From positions 1 through 64,000 of the forward strand of contig NZ_PNOT02000239.1 of assembly GCF_002879535.1 (NCBI RefSeq): DNA of 64,000 nucleotides. The letters are read 5' to 3'. The notes below the pieces were generated by a model. That model was not told where the DNA came from and searched no databases. It saw only the letters and a program-made list of their open reading frames with translations. The translations under genes and the position numbers were made by a program. Shown in pieces: positions 56,276 through 64,000 of this stretch (positions are counted from its first letter, which is position 1; each line of letters begins with the position of its first letter). The DNA is from Mesorhizobium intechi (GTDB taxonomy: Bacteria; Pseudomonadota; Alphaproteobacteria; Rhizobiales; Rhizobiaceae).

Positions 56276-56650
56276 TCAGCTCCCCCTGTAGGTCGAATAG
56301 CCATAGGGCGAGATCAGCAATGGCACGTGATAATGCACCGCCTCCGCCATGCCGAAACGGATCGGCACGCTGTCAAGGAACGCCGGCTCGGGCAATTTGG
56401 TGCCCTGGCCGCGCAGATAATCGCCGGCCGCGAACACCAGTTCGTATTCGCCAGTGCGGAATTCAGCCCCCGCCAGCAGCGGCGCGTCGCAGCGGCCGTC
56501 GGCATTGGTCGCGACCGTCTTCAGATGCGTCCTGGCCGAGCCGTCGTGACGATAGAGCGCGATCGACAACCCAACCGCCGGCTTGCCGGTCGCGGTGTCG
56601 AGGACATGCGTCGTCAGACGTCCGCCATCGGCTTTCGACGTTTCTGCCAC
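56276..56650 (-). CDS. uraH: 5-Hydroxyisourate hydrolase
   Basis: 124 residues, transthyretin-like. It hydrolyses 5-hydroxyisourate from PuuD to OHCU. The family signatures are [16 protein letters not shown] at the start, the active-site histidine regions [14 protein letters not shown] and [21 protein letters not shown], with the YRGS C-terminus. The start is taken as GTG 56650 because GGGAGG is five bases upstream; an ATG at 56701 would add 17 residues. It heads the operon uraH-xdhA-xdhB-xdhC, divergent from puuE. Confidence 0.95.
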   Translation of the reverse strand: MAETSKADGGRLTTHVLDTATGKPAVGLSIALYRHDGSARTHLKTVATNADGRCDAPLLAGAEFRTGEYELVFAAGDYLRGQGTKLPEPAFLDSVPIRFGMAEAVHYHVPLLISPYGYSTYRGS

Positions 56651-56832
56651 TGGCGCCTCCCATTTCCCTGCAGTCGAACAAAGCGATGAATTGTGCGCCA
56701 ATTAAAGGCGATGCATAAGTCCCGGTCGAGCGGAGCGGCACAAAAACACTTTCAAAAATTTCAAGGGAATGCGGCGGCAACCCTTTCGACTATCCTGATC
56801 ACAACTTCCGGCGGTGTCCGGCAGGAGGGGCA

Positions 56833-58251
56833 ATGCGTTACGAAAGAGACATGCGCGGCTACGGAGCCAATCCACCGGATCCGAAATGGCCCGGCGGGGC
56901 GCATGTCGCGGTACAGTTCGTCGTCAATTACGAAGAGGGCGGCGAGAATTGCGTGCTGCATGGCGACAAGGCGTCGGAAGCCTTCCTGTCGGAAATCGTC
57001 GGCGCCGCGCCCTGGGTGGGACAGCGCCATTGGAACATGGAATCGATCTACGAATATGGTGCGCGGGCCGGCTTCTGGCGGCTGCTGCGCCTGTTCAGCG
57101 ATTCGCAAGTCCCTGTGACCTGCTACGGTGTCGCTTCGGCACTTGCCCGCTCGCCCGACCAGGTCACCGCAATGCAGGACGCAGGGTGGGAGATCGCCTC
57201 GCACGGGTTGCGGTGGATCGACTATCGCGATCATAGCGCCGAGGACGAGCGCCGCGACCTCGAAGCGGCAATCAAGCTGCATTACGAGGTGACGGGCCAG
57301 CGCCCGACGGGTTGGTATACGGGCCGCACATCGGTCAACACGGTGCGGCTGGTGGCCGAAGAAGGCGGCTTCGACTACGTCTCCGACACCTATGACGACG
57401 AACTGCCCTACTGGTTCGAGCACAGTGGCGGCACGCAGCTTATCATTCCCTATACGCTCGACGCCAACGACATGCGCTTCGCCACGCCGCAGGGCTTCAA
57501 TTCGGGCGACCAGTTCTTCGCCTATCTCAGGGATAGTTTCGACACGCTCTATGCCGAGGGCCAGGCCGGGCGGCCGCGCATGATGAATATCGGCCTGCAT
57601 TGCCGCCTCGTCGGGCGGCCGGGCCGGGTGGCGGCGCTGAAGCGCTTCGTCGACTATGTCAAGTCGCACGACAGGGTCTGGCTGGCGCGGCGCATCGACA
57701 TCGCCAAACACTGGCAGGAGAACCATCCCTACAAGCCGGCCGCGCTGCGCCCCTCGAAGATGGAATTCGAGACATTCGTCCACACTTTCGGCGGCGTGTT
57801 CGAGCATTCGCCCTGGATCGCCGAGCGCGCCTACGAGCTGGAGCTGGGCCCGGCGCACGATACGGCCGGCGGCCTGCACAATGCGCTCTGCCGCATCTTC
57901 CGTTCAGCCAGCGAAGCCGAGCGGCTGGGCGTGCTCAACGCCCATCCCGACCTTGCCGGCAAACTGGCCAAGGCCAGGCGGCTGACGGCGGAATCGACAA
58001 GGGAACAAGCCTCCGCCGGCCTCGACGCGCTGACCGACAAGGAACGCGAACTGTTCTCCAAGCTCAACGCCGCTTACGTCACCACCTTCGGGTTCCCCTT
58101 CATCATCGCGGTGAAGGGCAAGACGAAGGAGGAAATCCTCACCGAGTTCGAAGCGCGCATCGGCAACAGCCGCGGCGTCGAATTCGAGACCGCCTGCAAA
58201 CAGGTCGAGCGCATCGCGCTGCTTCGCCTCAGAGACATGCTACCGCAATAG
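56833..58251 (+). CDS. PuuE allantoinase fused to OHCU decarboxylase
   Basis: 472 residues joining two consecutive activities. Residues 1 to about 305 are a polysaccharide-deacetylase-like (NodB fold) PuuE allantoinase (MRYERDMRGYGANPPDPKWPGGAHVAVQFV, RTSVNTVRLVAEEGGFDY, MNIGLHCRLVGRPGR). From about 310 the OHCU decarboxylase UraD follows, with NAHPDLAGKLA and the end motif FGFPFIIAVKG. The protein thus turns OHCU into S-allantoin and then allantoate. A strong GGAGG precedes the ATG. It is the first gene of the ureide operon; the next genes follow with 10-base gaps or overlaps. Confidence 0.95.
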   Translation: MRYERDMRGYGANPPDPKWPGGAHVAVQFVVNYEEGGENCVLHGDKASEAFLSEIVGAAPWVGQRHWNMESIYEYGARAGFWRLLRLFSDSQVPVTCYGVASALARSPDQVTAMQDAGWEIASHGLRWIDYRDHSAEDERRDLEAAIKLHYEVTGQRPTGWYTGRTSVNTVRLVAEEGGFDYVSDTYDDELPYWFEHSGGTQLIIPYTLDANDMRFATPQGFNSGDQFFAYLRDSFDTLYAEGQAGRPRMMNIGLHCRLVGRPGRVAALKRFVDYVKSHDRVWLARRIDIAKHWQENHPYKPAALRPSKMEFETFVHTFGGVFEHSPWIAERAYELELGPAHDTAGGLHNALCRIFRSASEAERLGVLNAHPDLAGKLAKARRLTAESTREQASAGLDALTDKERELFSKLNAAYVTTFGFPFIIAVKGKTKEEILTEFEARIGNSRGVEFETACKQVERIALLRLRDMLPQ

Positions 58252-58261
58252 GTTTGAACCC

Positions 58262-59125
58262 ATGGATACGATCAGGATGCCAGAGCGCACCTACTACGCA
58301 CCGCATGGCGGCCATCCCGGCCAATCGGAATTGCTGACAGGCCGCGCCGTCTTCACCGATGCCTACGCCGTCATTCCCAAGGGCGTCATGCGGGACATCG
58401 TCACCAGCGCCTTGCCGTTCTGGGACAAGACCCGCGTCTGGATCCTGTCGCGGCCACTGTCCGGTTTTGCCGAGACATTCTCGCAATACATTGTCGAGGT
58501 GGAGCCCGGCGGCGGCAGCGACCGGCCGGAGCCCGATGCCGGCGCAGAAGGCGCCCTGTTCGTGGTCGAAGGCGAGCTGACCGTTCTGCTTTCCGGCAAG
58601 AAGCATGTGTTGCGGCCCGGCGGCTTTGCCTTCCTGCCGCCGGCGAGCGGCTGGACCGTTCGCAATGGGAGCAAGGCGCCTGTGCGCTTCCACTGGATTC
58701 GCAAGGCCTACGAAGTGGTCGACGGCCTCGACGTGCCGGAAGCCTTCTTCACCAACGAACAGGATATCGCGCCGACGCCGATGCCGGGCACCGAAGGCCG
58801 CTGGGCGACGACACGCTTCGTCGATCCCGCCGATCTGCGCCACGACATGCATATGACCATCGTCACCCTCGAGCCGGGCGCGGTCATTCCCTTCGCCGAG
58901 ACGCATGTGATGGAACACGGGCTCTATGTGCTGGAAGGCAAGGCGGTCTACCGCCTCAACCAGGACTGGGTCGAGGTCGAGGCCGGCGACTATATGTGGC
59001 TGCGCGCCTTCTGCCCGCAGGCCTGCTATGCCGGCGGCCCAGGAAAGTTCCGCTATCTGCTCTACAAGGACGTCAACCGCCACGCCAAGCTCGGTGGGGC
59101 CGGCTTTGGCGGTCACGCGCGGTGA
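58262..59125 (+). CDS. allE: (S)-Ureidoglycine aminohydrolase
   Basis: 287 residues with two cupin domains. The N-terminal cupin has VEVEPGGGSDRPEPDAGAEG and the C-terminal cupin VTLEPGAVIPFAETHVMEHGL, where the metal-binding Glu-His-Gln-like ligands lie. The family converts ureidoglycine to ureidoglycolate and ammonia, using Mn2+. The start may also be MPERTYYAP a few codons later. It follows the allantoinase-decarboxylase fusion by ten bases and overlaps allA by four bases (GTGA). Confidence 0.93.
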   Translation: MDTIRMPERTYYAPHGGHPGQSELLTGRAVFTDAYAVIPKGVMRDIVTSALPFWDKTRVWILSRPLSGFAETFSQYIVEVEPGGGSDRPEPDAGAEGALFVVEGELTVLLSGKKHVLRPGGFAFLPPASGWTVRNGSKAPVRFHWIRKAYEVVDGLDVPEAFFTNEQDIAPTPMPGTEGRWATTRFVDPADLRHDMHMTIVTLEPGAVIPFAETHVMEHGLYVLEGKAVYRLNQDWVEVEAGDYMWLRAFCPQACYAGGPGKFRYLLYKDVNRHAKLGGAGFGGHAR

Positions 59126-59613
59126 CCCGCATCACGGCACAGAGGCTGACCCGTGAGGCCTTTGCCCCCTTCGGCGATGTCATCGACATGAGCGGCGACA
59201 ACCACTATCCGATCAATGGCGGCAAGGCCGAGCGCTACCATGATCTGGCCACGGCTGAAGCCACCGGACCGAACGCCCGCGTGCTGATCTCAATGGTGCG
59301 CGGCACGCCTTACGAACTGCCGCTGAAGCTGACCATGGTCGAGCGGCACCCGTTCGGCAGCCAGGCCTTCATTCCGCTGTCGCCGCGTCCGTTCCTGGTC
59401 GTCGTGTGCCAGGACGGCAAGGAAGGACCGGGCGAACCGCACGCCTTCATCAGCGCGCCCGGACAAGGCATCAACTATTCGCGCAATGTCTGGCACGGCG
59501 TGTTGACGCCGCTCGGCGACCCCCAGGATTTCCTGATCGTCGACCGTGGCGGCGACGGCTCCAACCTCGAAGAGTTTCATTTCTCGCACGCCTACGAGAT
59601 CCATCTCCCCTGA
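59122..59613 (+). CDS. allA: Ureidoglycolate lyase
   Basis: 163 residues from GTG 59122. Family motifs: LTREAFAPFGDVI, MVERHPFGSQAFIPLSPRPFLVVV, and the end SRNVWHGVLTPLG with the metal or substrate-binding His. It splits ureidoglycolate to glyoxylate and urea, the last ureide step. It is tightly coupled to allE (overlap) and followed by a deaminase gene 14 bases later. Confidence 0.95.
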   Translation: MTRITAQRLTREAFAPFGDVIDMSGDNHYPINGGKAERYHDLATAEATGPNARVLISMVRGTPYELPLKLTMVERHPFGSQAFIPLSPRPFLVVVCQDGKEGPGEPHAFISAPGQGINYSRNVWHGVLTPLGDPQDFLIVDRGGDGSNLEEFHFSHAYEIHLP

Positions 59614-59627
59614 AAGCTTTGATTCCC

Positions 59628-60221
59628 ATGACCGATATATCGCTGATCGACCGCCTGCTCGACGTGATCGAGCACGACATCGTGCCGAAGACGGCCGAAG
59701 GCATTGCTCATGGCAACAAGCTGTTCGGCGCGGCGATCCTGCGTAAGGACGACCGTTCGCTGGTGCTGGCCGAGACCAATAACGAGATCGAAAACCCGCT
59801 CTGGCACGGCGAGGTGCATTGCCTGAAACGGTTCTACGAAATGCCCAGGGCCGAGCGCGTCGACACCAGGGACGCGCTGTTCATCGCCACGCATGAGCCC
59901 TGCTCGCTCTGTCTGTCGGCGATCACCTGGACGGGCTTCGACAATTTCTACTATCTCTTCAGCCACGAGGATTCGCGCGACAGCTTTGCGATCCCGCACG
60001 ACCTGAAGATCCTGAAAGAGGTCTTCACCCTCGACCCAGGCGGCTACAATGCCCAGAACGCCTATTGGAAGAGTTTCTCCATCCGCAGAATGGTGCGGGC
60101 GCTGCCCGAGGCAGAACGGCAGCGGCTGGAGACGCGCATCGGCAAGATCTCGGCACGCTACGACGAGATGTCCGACGCCTACCAGGCGAGCAAGGCCGAC
60201 AACGACATTCCGCTGAACTGA
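59628..60221 (+). CDS. Cytidine deaminase-fold nucleoside deaminase family protein
   Basis: 197 residues. Zinc-binding motifs of the CDA/TadA fold are WHGEVHCLKRFYE (HxE) and EPCSLCLSAI (PCxxC). Homologues include guanine, cytosine or tRNA adenosine deaminases, but the C-terminal extension of about 90 residues (PHDLKILKEVF onward) makes a typical TadA unlikely. It sits at the end of the ureide operon, 14 bases after allA. A role in deaminating a purine or ureide intermediate is suggested by position only. No strong ribosome binding site is visible at ATG 59628. Confidence 0.82.
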   Translation: MTDISLIDRLLDVIEHDIVPKTAEGIAHGNKLFGAAILRKDDRSLVLAETNNEIENPLWHGEVHCLKRFYEMPRAERVDTRDALFIATHEPCSLCLSAITWTGFDNFYYLFSHEDSRDSFAIPHDLKILKEVFTLDPGGYNAQNAYWKSFSIRRMVRALPEAERQRLETRIGKISARYDEMSDAYQASKADNDIPLN

Positions 60222-60318
60222 GGGGGTGTCCTCGTTAGCAGTACAGGTCGCATAATTCGCTGCTCCAGTCGCGAATGGCGATTGAAACTTGCCGCGCCTC
60301 GGGGCGTTATGCGCACCC

Positions 60319-62304
60319 ATGAAAACCGTCACCGAATTTCCCCGCAAGGTCGTTGAATTTCCCGACATGGGCATCGTCATGCCGGATGGCTGCCGCCTGT
60401 CCGCCAGGGTGTGGATGCCGGAGGATGCCGGCGAGGATCCGGTGCCTGTCATCCTCGAGCACCTGCCCTACCGCAAGCGTGACGGCACCATTTTTCGCGA
60501 TCAGCTGACGCATCCCTATTTCGCCGGCCACGGCTACGCCTCGATCCGCGTCGACATGCGCGGCAATGGCGATTCCGAAGGGCTGATGGACGACGAATAT
60601 TCGGAGCAGGAATTGCAGGACGCCTGCGACGTCATCGCCTGGGCGGCGGCTCAGCCCTGGTGCAACGGCAATGTCGGCATGATGGGCATCTCCTGGGGCG
60701 GCTTCAACTGCCTGCAGGTTGCGGCCAGGCAGCCGCCGGCGCTGAAGGCGGTTATCAGCCTGTGCTCGACCGTCGACCGCTATGCCGACGACATCCACTA
60801 CAAGGGCGGCTGCCTGCTGAGCGAGAATTTCGGCTGGGCCTCGACCATGCTCTCCTATTCATCGCGGCCGCCGGACCCGCTGATCGCCGGCGACAACAGA
60901 TGGCGCGATCTGTGGCTGACCCGGTTGGAGAACCAGCGCTTCCTTTTGCCGCTGTGGCTCAGCCACCAGCACCGCGACGCCTATTGGAAGCGCGGCTCGA
61001 TCTGCGAGGATTTTTCGGCCGTCAAGGCCGCCGTTTTGTCGATCGGCGGCTGGCATGACGGCTACCGCAACACGATCTCGCACCTCGTCACCAACATCGA
61101 GGCGCCGGTCAAGGGCATTGTCGGCCCCTGGATCCACAAATACCCGCACTATGCAGGCCCCCAGCCGGCCATCGGCTTCCTGCAGGAAGCGCTGCGCTGG
61201 TGGGACCGCTGGCTGAAGGGCTCTGTGACCGGCGTCGAGAACGAGCCCGCCTACCGCGCCTATGTGATGGACAGCGTGCGCCCGGCGCGCTGGCACCCCG
61301 AGCGGCCCGGCCGTTGGGTGGCCGAGCAACAATGGCCGTCACCCACGATCAAGACCCAGGTCATCGAACTGCTGCCTAAGGGGAGCCAACCCACCATTGT
61401 CGCCTCGCCGCAGAGCTGTGGGCTTGCCGGCGGCGAATATTTTCCGTTCACCTTCGGCCCCGAATTGCCCGGCGACCAGCGTGCCGACGATGCACTGTCG
61501 GCGTGTTTCGACCAACCGGAACTCGCCCAGACCATCGACATTGTCGGCGCGCCGGAAGTCGAGGTCACGTTCGCTTCCGATCGCCCGCAGGCCAACATCG
61601 CGGTGCGGCTCTGCGACGTCCATCCCGACGGAGCTTCCGAACTGATCTCCTACGGTGTGCTCAATTTGACGCATCGCGAATCGCACGAATTCCCACAGGC
61701 CCTGGTGCCGGGCGAGACCGTGTCGGCGCGCGTCGTGCTCGATCAATGCGCCTACCGCATGCCGGCCGGCCACCGCCTGCGCGTCGCCGTGTCGAACGCC
61801 TATTGGCCCATGATCTGGCCATCGCCGGAGCCGGTGCAGTTGAGCTTGTCGGCGGCGACACTCGCCTTGCCGCTGCGCCCGCTGGCGAAAGGCGACGAAG
61901 CGACGTTCGCCGAGCCCGAAGCTGCTACCCCCTGGGCGACCGAGACGATCCGTGCAGCCAATTCCGAGCGCCATGTCGATCGCGACGAAAAGACCGGAAT
62001 CGTCACGCTTTCCATAACGGATGATTTCGGCGAGGTGCGCGATCTCGACCACGGCCTGGTCAATGGCAGCATCGCGCGCGAAACATGGACGATCCATCCT
62101 GACGATCCATCGTCAGCCTCCGGGAAAACACACTGGACGCAAACACTGTCGCGAAATGGATGGTCGGTGCGCACCGAGACATGGGCCGACATGCGATCGG
62201 ACGCACAAAACTTCATCGTCAGCGCCAGAATTGAGGCCTATGAGGGCGAAAAAATCGTCTTCGAGCGCGATTTCGAGGAGAAAATTCCACGTGCGCTTGT
62301 TTGA
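60319..62304 (+). CDS. CocE/NonD-family alpha/beta hydrolase
   Basis: 661 residues from ATG 60319. The alpha/beta hydrolase part starts with LEHLPYRKRDGTIFRDQLTHPYF and contains the nucleophile in GISWGGF; the family's His is probably in GPWIHKYPHY. A C-terminal X-Pro dipeptidyl-peptidase-like beta domain (VEVTFASDRPQANIAVRLCDV) follows. Members cleave esters or acyl-peptide bonds; the natural substrate is unknown. The gene begins 97 bases after the deaminase and is followed at 155 bases by a peptide-type ABC binding protein gene. Confidence 0.87.
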   Translation: MKTVTEFPRKVVEFPDMGIVMPDGCRLSARVWMPEDAGEDPVPVILEHLPYRKRDGTIFRDQLTHPYFAGHGYASIRVDMRGNGDSEGLMDDEYSEQELQDACDVIAWAAAQPWCNGNVGMMGISWGGFNCLQVAARQPPALKAVISLCSTVDRYADDIHYKGGCLLSENFGWASTMLSYSSRPPDPLIAGDNRWRDLWLTRLENQRFLLPLWLSHQHRDAYWKRGSICEDFSAVKAAVLSIGGWHDGYRNTISHLVTNIEAPVKGIVGPWIHKYPHYAGPQPAIGFLQEALRWWDRWLKGSVTGVENEPAYRAYVMDSVRPARWHPERPGRWVAEQQWPSPTIKTQVIELLPKGSQPTIVASPQSCGLAGGEYFPFTFGPELPGDQRADDALSACFDQPELAQTIDIVGAPEVEVTFASDRPQANIAVRLCDVHPDGASELISYGVLNLTHRESHEFPQALVPGETVSARVVLDQCAYRMPAGHRLRVAVSNAYWPMIWPSPEPVQLSLSAATLALPLRPLAKGDEATFAEPEAATPWATETIRAANSERHVDRDEKTGIVTLSITDDFGEVRDLDHGLVNGSIARETWTIHPDDPSSASGKTHWTQTLSRNGWSVRTETWADMRSDAQNFIVSARIEAYEGEKIVFERDFEEKIPRALV

Positions 62305-62324
62305 GCGCTGACACCGTTGGTCCA

Positions 62325-62361
62325 AATGCGACGTACGATTTACGCCACGGCATGTCGCATT
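62325..62361. promoter_or_regulatory. Inverted repeat AATGCGAC...GTCGCATT upstream of ABC gene
   Basis: AATGCGAC (62325-62332) and GTCGCATT (62354-62361) are perfect 8-base inverted repeats separated by 21 bases, about 100 bases before the substrate-binding protein gene. A dimeric regulator site is the best guess. The spacing is not that of a simple hairpin terminator, and no T-run follows. Confidence 0.35.
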
Positions 62362-62458
62362 CGGTCTTGCTTACGGCATGAGCTTGCCCTCATTATTCAG
62401 GGAGAATTAACAACAAAAATCGACCGCAGAGTCGAACCAACAGAGTGAGGAACTCAAC

Positions 62459-64000
62459 ATGTCGAACGAACTGGAATTCCTTAGCCGGCGTGTCGCGGCG
62501 GGCAAGCTGAGCCGTCGTGATTTTCTCGGTCGCGCGGCGGCGCTCGGCATCGCCGCGCCCTTCGCCAATTCGCTGCTTTCAAGCGCGGCGCGCGCGGCAG
62601 GCCCGGTCAAGGGCGGCACGCTGAAGGCCGGCCTGGTCGGCGGCGAATCCACCAACAGTCTCGATCCGGCCCTGTTCATGACGCAGGTGCCGTTCGCCTT
62701 CGGCAAGTGCTGGGGTGAAATGATCGTCGAGCTGTCGCCCGAGGGCAAGCTCGAGAACCGCATCGCCGAAGAGATCGGCTCGTCCAAGGATGCGAAGGTC
62801 TGGACGCTGAAGATCCGCGACGGCGTCGAATTCCATAACGGCAAGACCGTGACCGCCGAGGACGTTGCCGCTACCCTCGAGCGCCATTCGGACGAGAAGT
62901 CGAAATCCGGCGCGCTCGGCTACATGAAGGGCATCGATTCCATCAAGGCCAGCGGCAAGGAAGTGGTGCTGACGCTCAAGGAGGCCAATGCCGACCTTCC
63001 CTACCTGCTCAGCGACTACCACCTGATCGTCCAGCCCAACGGCGGCAAGGACAAGCCCGATGCCGGCATTTCGGCCGGCCCGTATGTGGTCAAGACAAAC
63101 GAGCCCGGCGTGCGCCACGGCGCCGAGCGTTTCGCCAATTACTGGCAAGGCGACAAGATGGGCCATGCCGACCAGATCGAAGTCATCGTCATCAATGACG
63201 CGACGGCGCGCACGGCGGCCCTGCAGGGCGGCCAGGTCAACATGATCAACCGCGTCGAGCCGAAGATCGTCGATCTGATCAAGCGCGTGCCGGGCGTGAC
63301 CATCCGCAATCATGCGGGGCCGGGCCACTATGTGTTCATCATGCATTGCAACACGGCGCCCTTCGACAACAACGACCTGCGCATGGCGCTTAAGCTCGCC
63401 ATCGATCGCGAGGAGATGCTGACCAAGGTGCTGCGCGGCTATGGCTCGCTCGGCAACGACTTCCCGATCAACGCCTCCTATCCGCTGTTCACCGAAATCG
63501 AGCAGCGCAAGTACGATCCCGACAAGGCCAAGTTCCACTACAAGAAGTCCGGTCATGACGGCACCGTTCTGCTGAGGACTTCGGACGTCGCCTTCCCCGG
63601 CGCGGTCGACGCCTCGCAGCTCTTCCAGCAGAGCGCGGCCAAGGCCGGCATCAAGATCGAGCTCAAGCGCGAGCCCGGCGACGGTTACTGGAACGAGGTC
63701 TGGAACAAGCAGCCCTTCTGCGCTTCCTACTGGGGCGGACGCTCGACGCAGGACCAGATGTACTCGACCGCCTATCTGTCGACCGCCGACTGGAACGACA
63801 CGCGTTTCAAGCGTCCGGACTTCGACAAGATGGTGCTGGCGGCGCGCGCCGAGCTCGACGAGGCCAAGCGCAAGCAGATGTACCACGACATGGCCGTCAT
63901 GGTGCGTGACGAAGGCGGCCTGATCCTGCCGATGTTCAACCAGTTCATCGACGCCACCGGCGCCAAGGTCGATGGCTGGGTGGACGATCCGCACCAGGAA
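62459..64000 (+). CDS. Peptide-type ABC transporter substrate-binding protein (cut by window edge)
   Basis: 514 residues are visible and the frame is open at the right edge. It starts with MSNELEFLSRRVAAG and has a twin-arginine signal (LSRRDFLGRAAALG) with a hydrophobic core and AARA cleavage site. The mature part is a family 5 solute-binding protein (DppA/OppA type): VWTLKIRDGVEFHNGKTVTAEDV, KLAIDREEMLTKVLRG, and the C-terminal Lys/Glu-rich region. It would capture peptides, opines or similar compounds in the periplasm. GAGG lies eight bases before ATG 62459. The permease and ATPase genes presumably continue beyond the window. Confidence 0.92.
   Translation, partial: MSNELEFLSRRVAAGKLSRRDFLGRAAALGIAAPFANSLLSSAARAAGPVKGGTLKAGLVGGESTNSLDPALFMTQVPFAFGKCWGEMIVELSPEGKLENRIAEEIGSSKDAKVWTLKIRDGVEFHNGKTVTAEDVAATLERHSDEKSKSGALGYMKGIDSIKASGKEVVLTLKEANADLPYLLSDYHLIVQPNGGKDKPDAGISAGPYVVKTNEPGVRHGAERFANYWQGDKMGHADQIEVIVINDATARTAALQGGQVNMINRVEPKIVDLIKRVPGVTIRNHAGPGHYVFIMHCNTAPFDNNDLRMALKLAIDREEMLTKVLRGYGSLGNDFPINASYPLFTEIEQRKYDPDKAKFHYKKSGHDGTVLLRTSDVAFPGAVDASQLFQQSAAKAGIKIELKREPGDGYWNEVWNKQPFCASYWGGRSTQDQMYSTAYLSTADWNDTRFKRPDFDKMVLAARAELDEAKRKQMYHDMAVMVRDEGGLILPMFNQFIDATGAKVDGWVDDPHQE

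Overview
The window looks like a chromosomal segment of an alphaproteobacterium of the order Hyphomicrobiales (Rhizobiales), most likely Mesorhizobium or a close relative. The reasons are the high GC content, the gene families present (split pntAA/pntAB/pntB preceded by an aa3 oxidase subunit IV gene, DUF3096, fused PuuE-UraD, membrane urate hydroxylase, many TRAP and LLM genes), a GAAC-N7-GAAC type SOS box, and an intergenic palindrome of a kind I recall from Mesorhizobium. No database search was possible; the genus is an inference. I see no tRNA, rRNA, CRISPR array, transposase or integrase. Layout: 1-8 kb holds a truncated cytochrome P450 gene, an FMN reductase, a secreted caspase-TPR protein, gyrB, and a small membrane-protein pair. 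From 8-13 kb (minus strand) lies the proton-translocating transhydrogenase operon with a phosphotransferase gene wedged between pntB and a duplicated scrap of its 3' end. 13-21 kb carries an N-acyl amino acid synthase-like gene, a GGDEF-EAL protein, a fused indolepyruvate ferredoxin oxidoreductase, and a CGNR zinc-finger regulator with a lipoprotein. 21-34 kb is transport and regulation: an orphan LivH-type permease, a TRAP transporter with a zinc alcohol dehydrogenase, a class I glutamine amidotransferase, a 2-hydroxyacid dehydrogenase with a LacI regulator, an EamA exporter, and DUF2000, AraC and MarR genes. 34-41 kb has a CobW-family metallochaperone GTPase and a WD40 protein separated by a CDP-diacylglycerol pyrophosphatase gene, a secreted hypothetical, and a coupled class III aminotransferase and glutamine synthetase-like pair. 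At 41-43.7 kb is a two-gene DNA-repair cassette: a radical SAM protein with a helix-hairpin-helix tail, and a UdgX-type uracil-DNA glycosylase with an N-terminal DUF4130-like domain. A GAAC-N7-GAAC box sits immediately upstream. From 43.7-60.2 kb runs an almost complete purine-to-glyoxylate pathway: GuaD (guanine to xanthine), XdhABC (to urate), membrane cytochrome-linked PuuD (to 5-hydroxyisourate), UraH, a PuuE-UraD fusion (to allantoate), AllE and AllA (ureidoglycine to glyoxylate and urea). A glycerate 2-kinase at one end could finish glyoxylate salvage. An allantoate amidohydrolase is not in the window. Two coupled flavin-dependent monooxygenases and a small deaminase sit inside this cluster with no obvious step to fill. 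They, the SOS-boxed repair cassette and the pntB duplication are the most interesting items. The window ends with a CocE-type hydrolase and the start of a peptide-type ABC substrate-binding protein.
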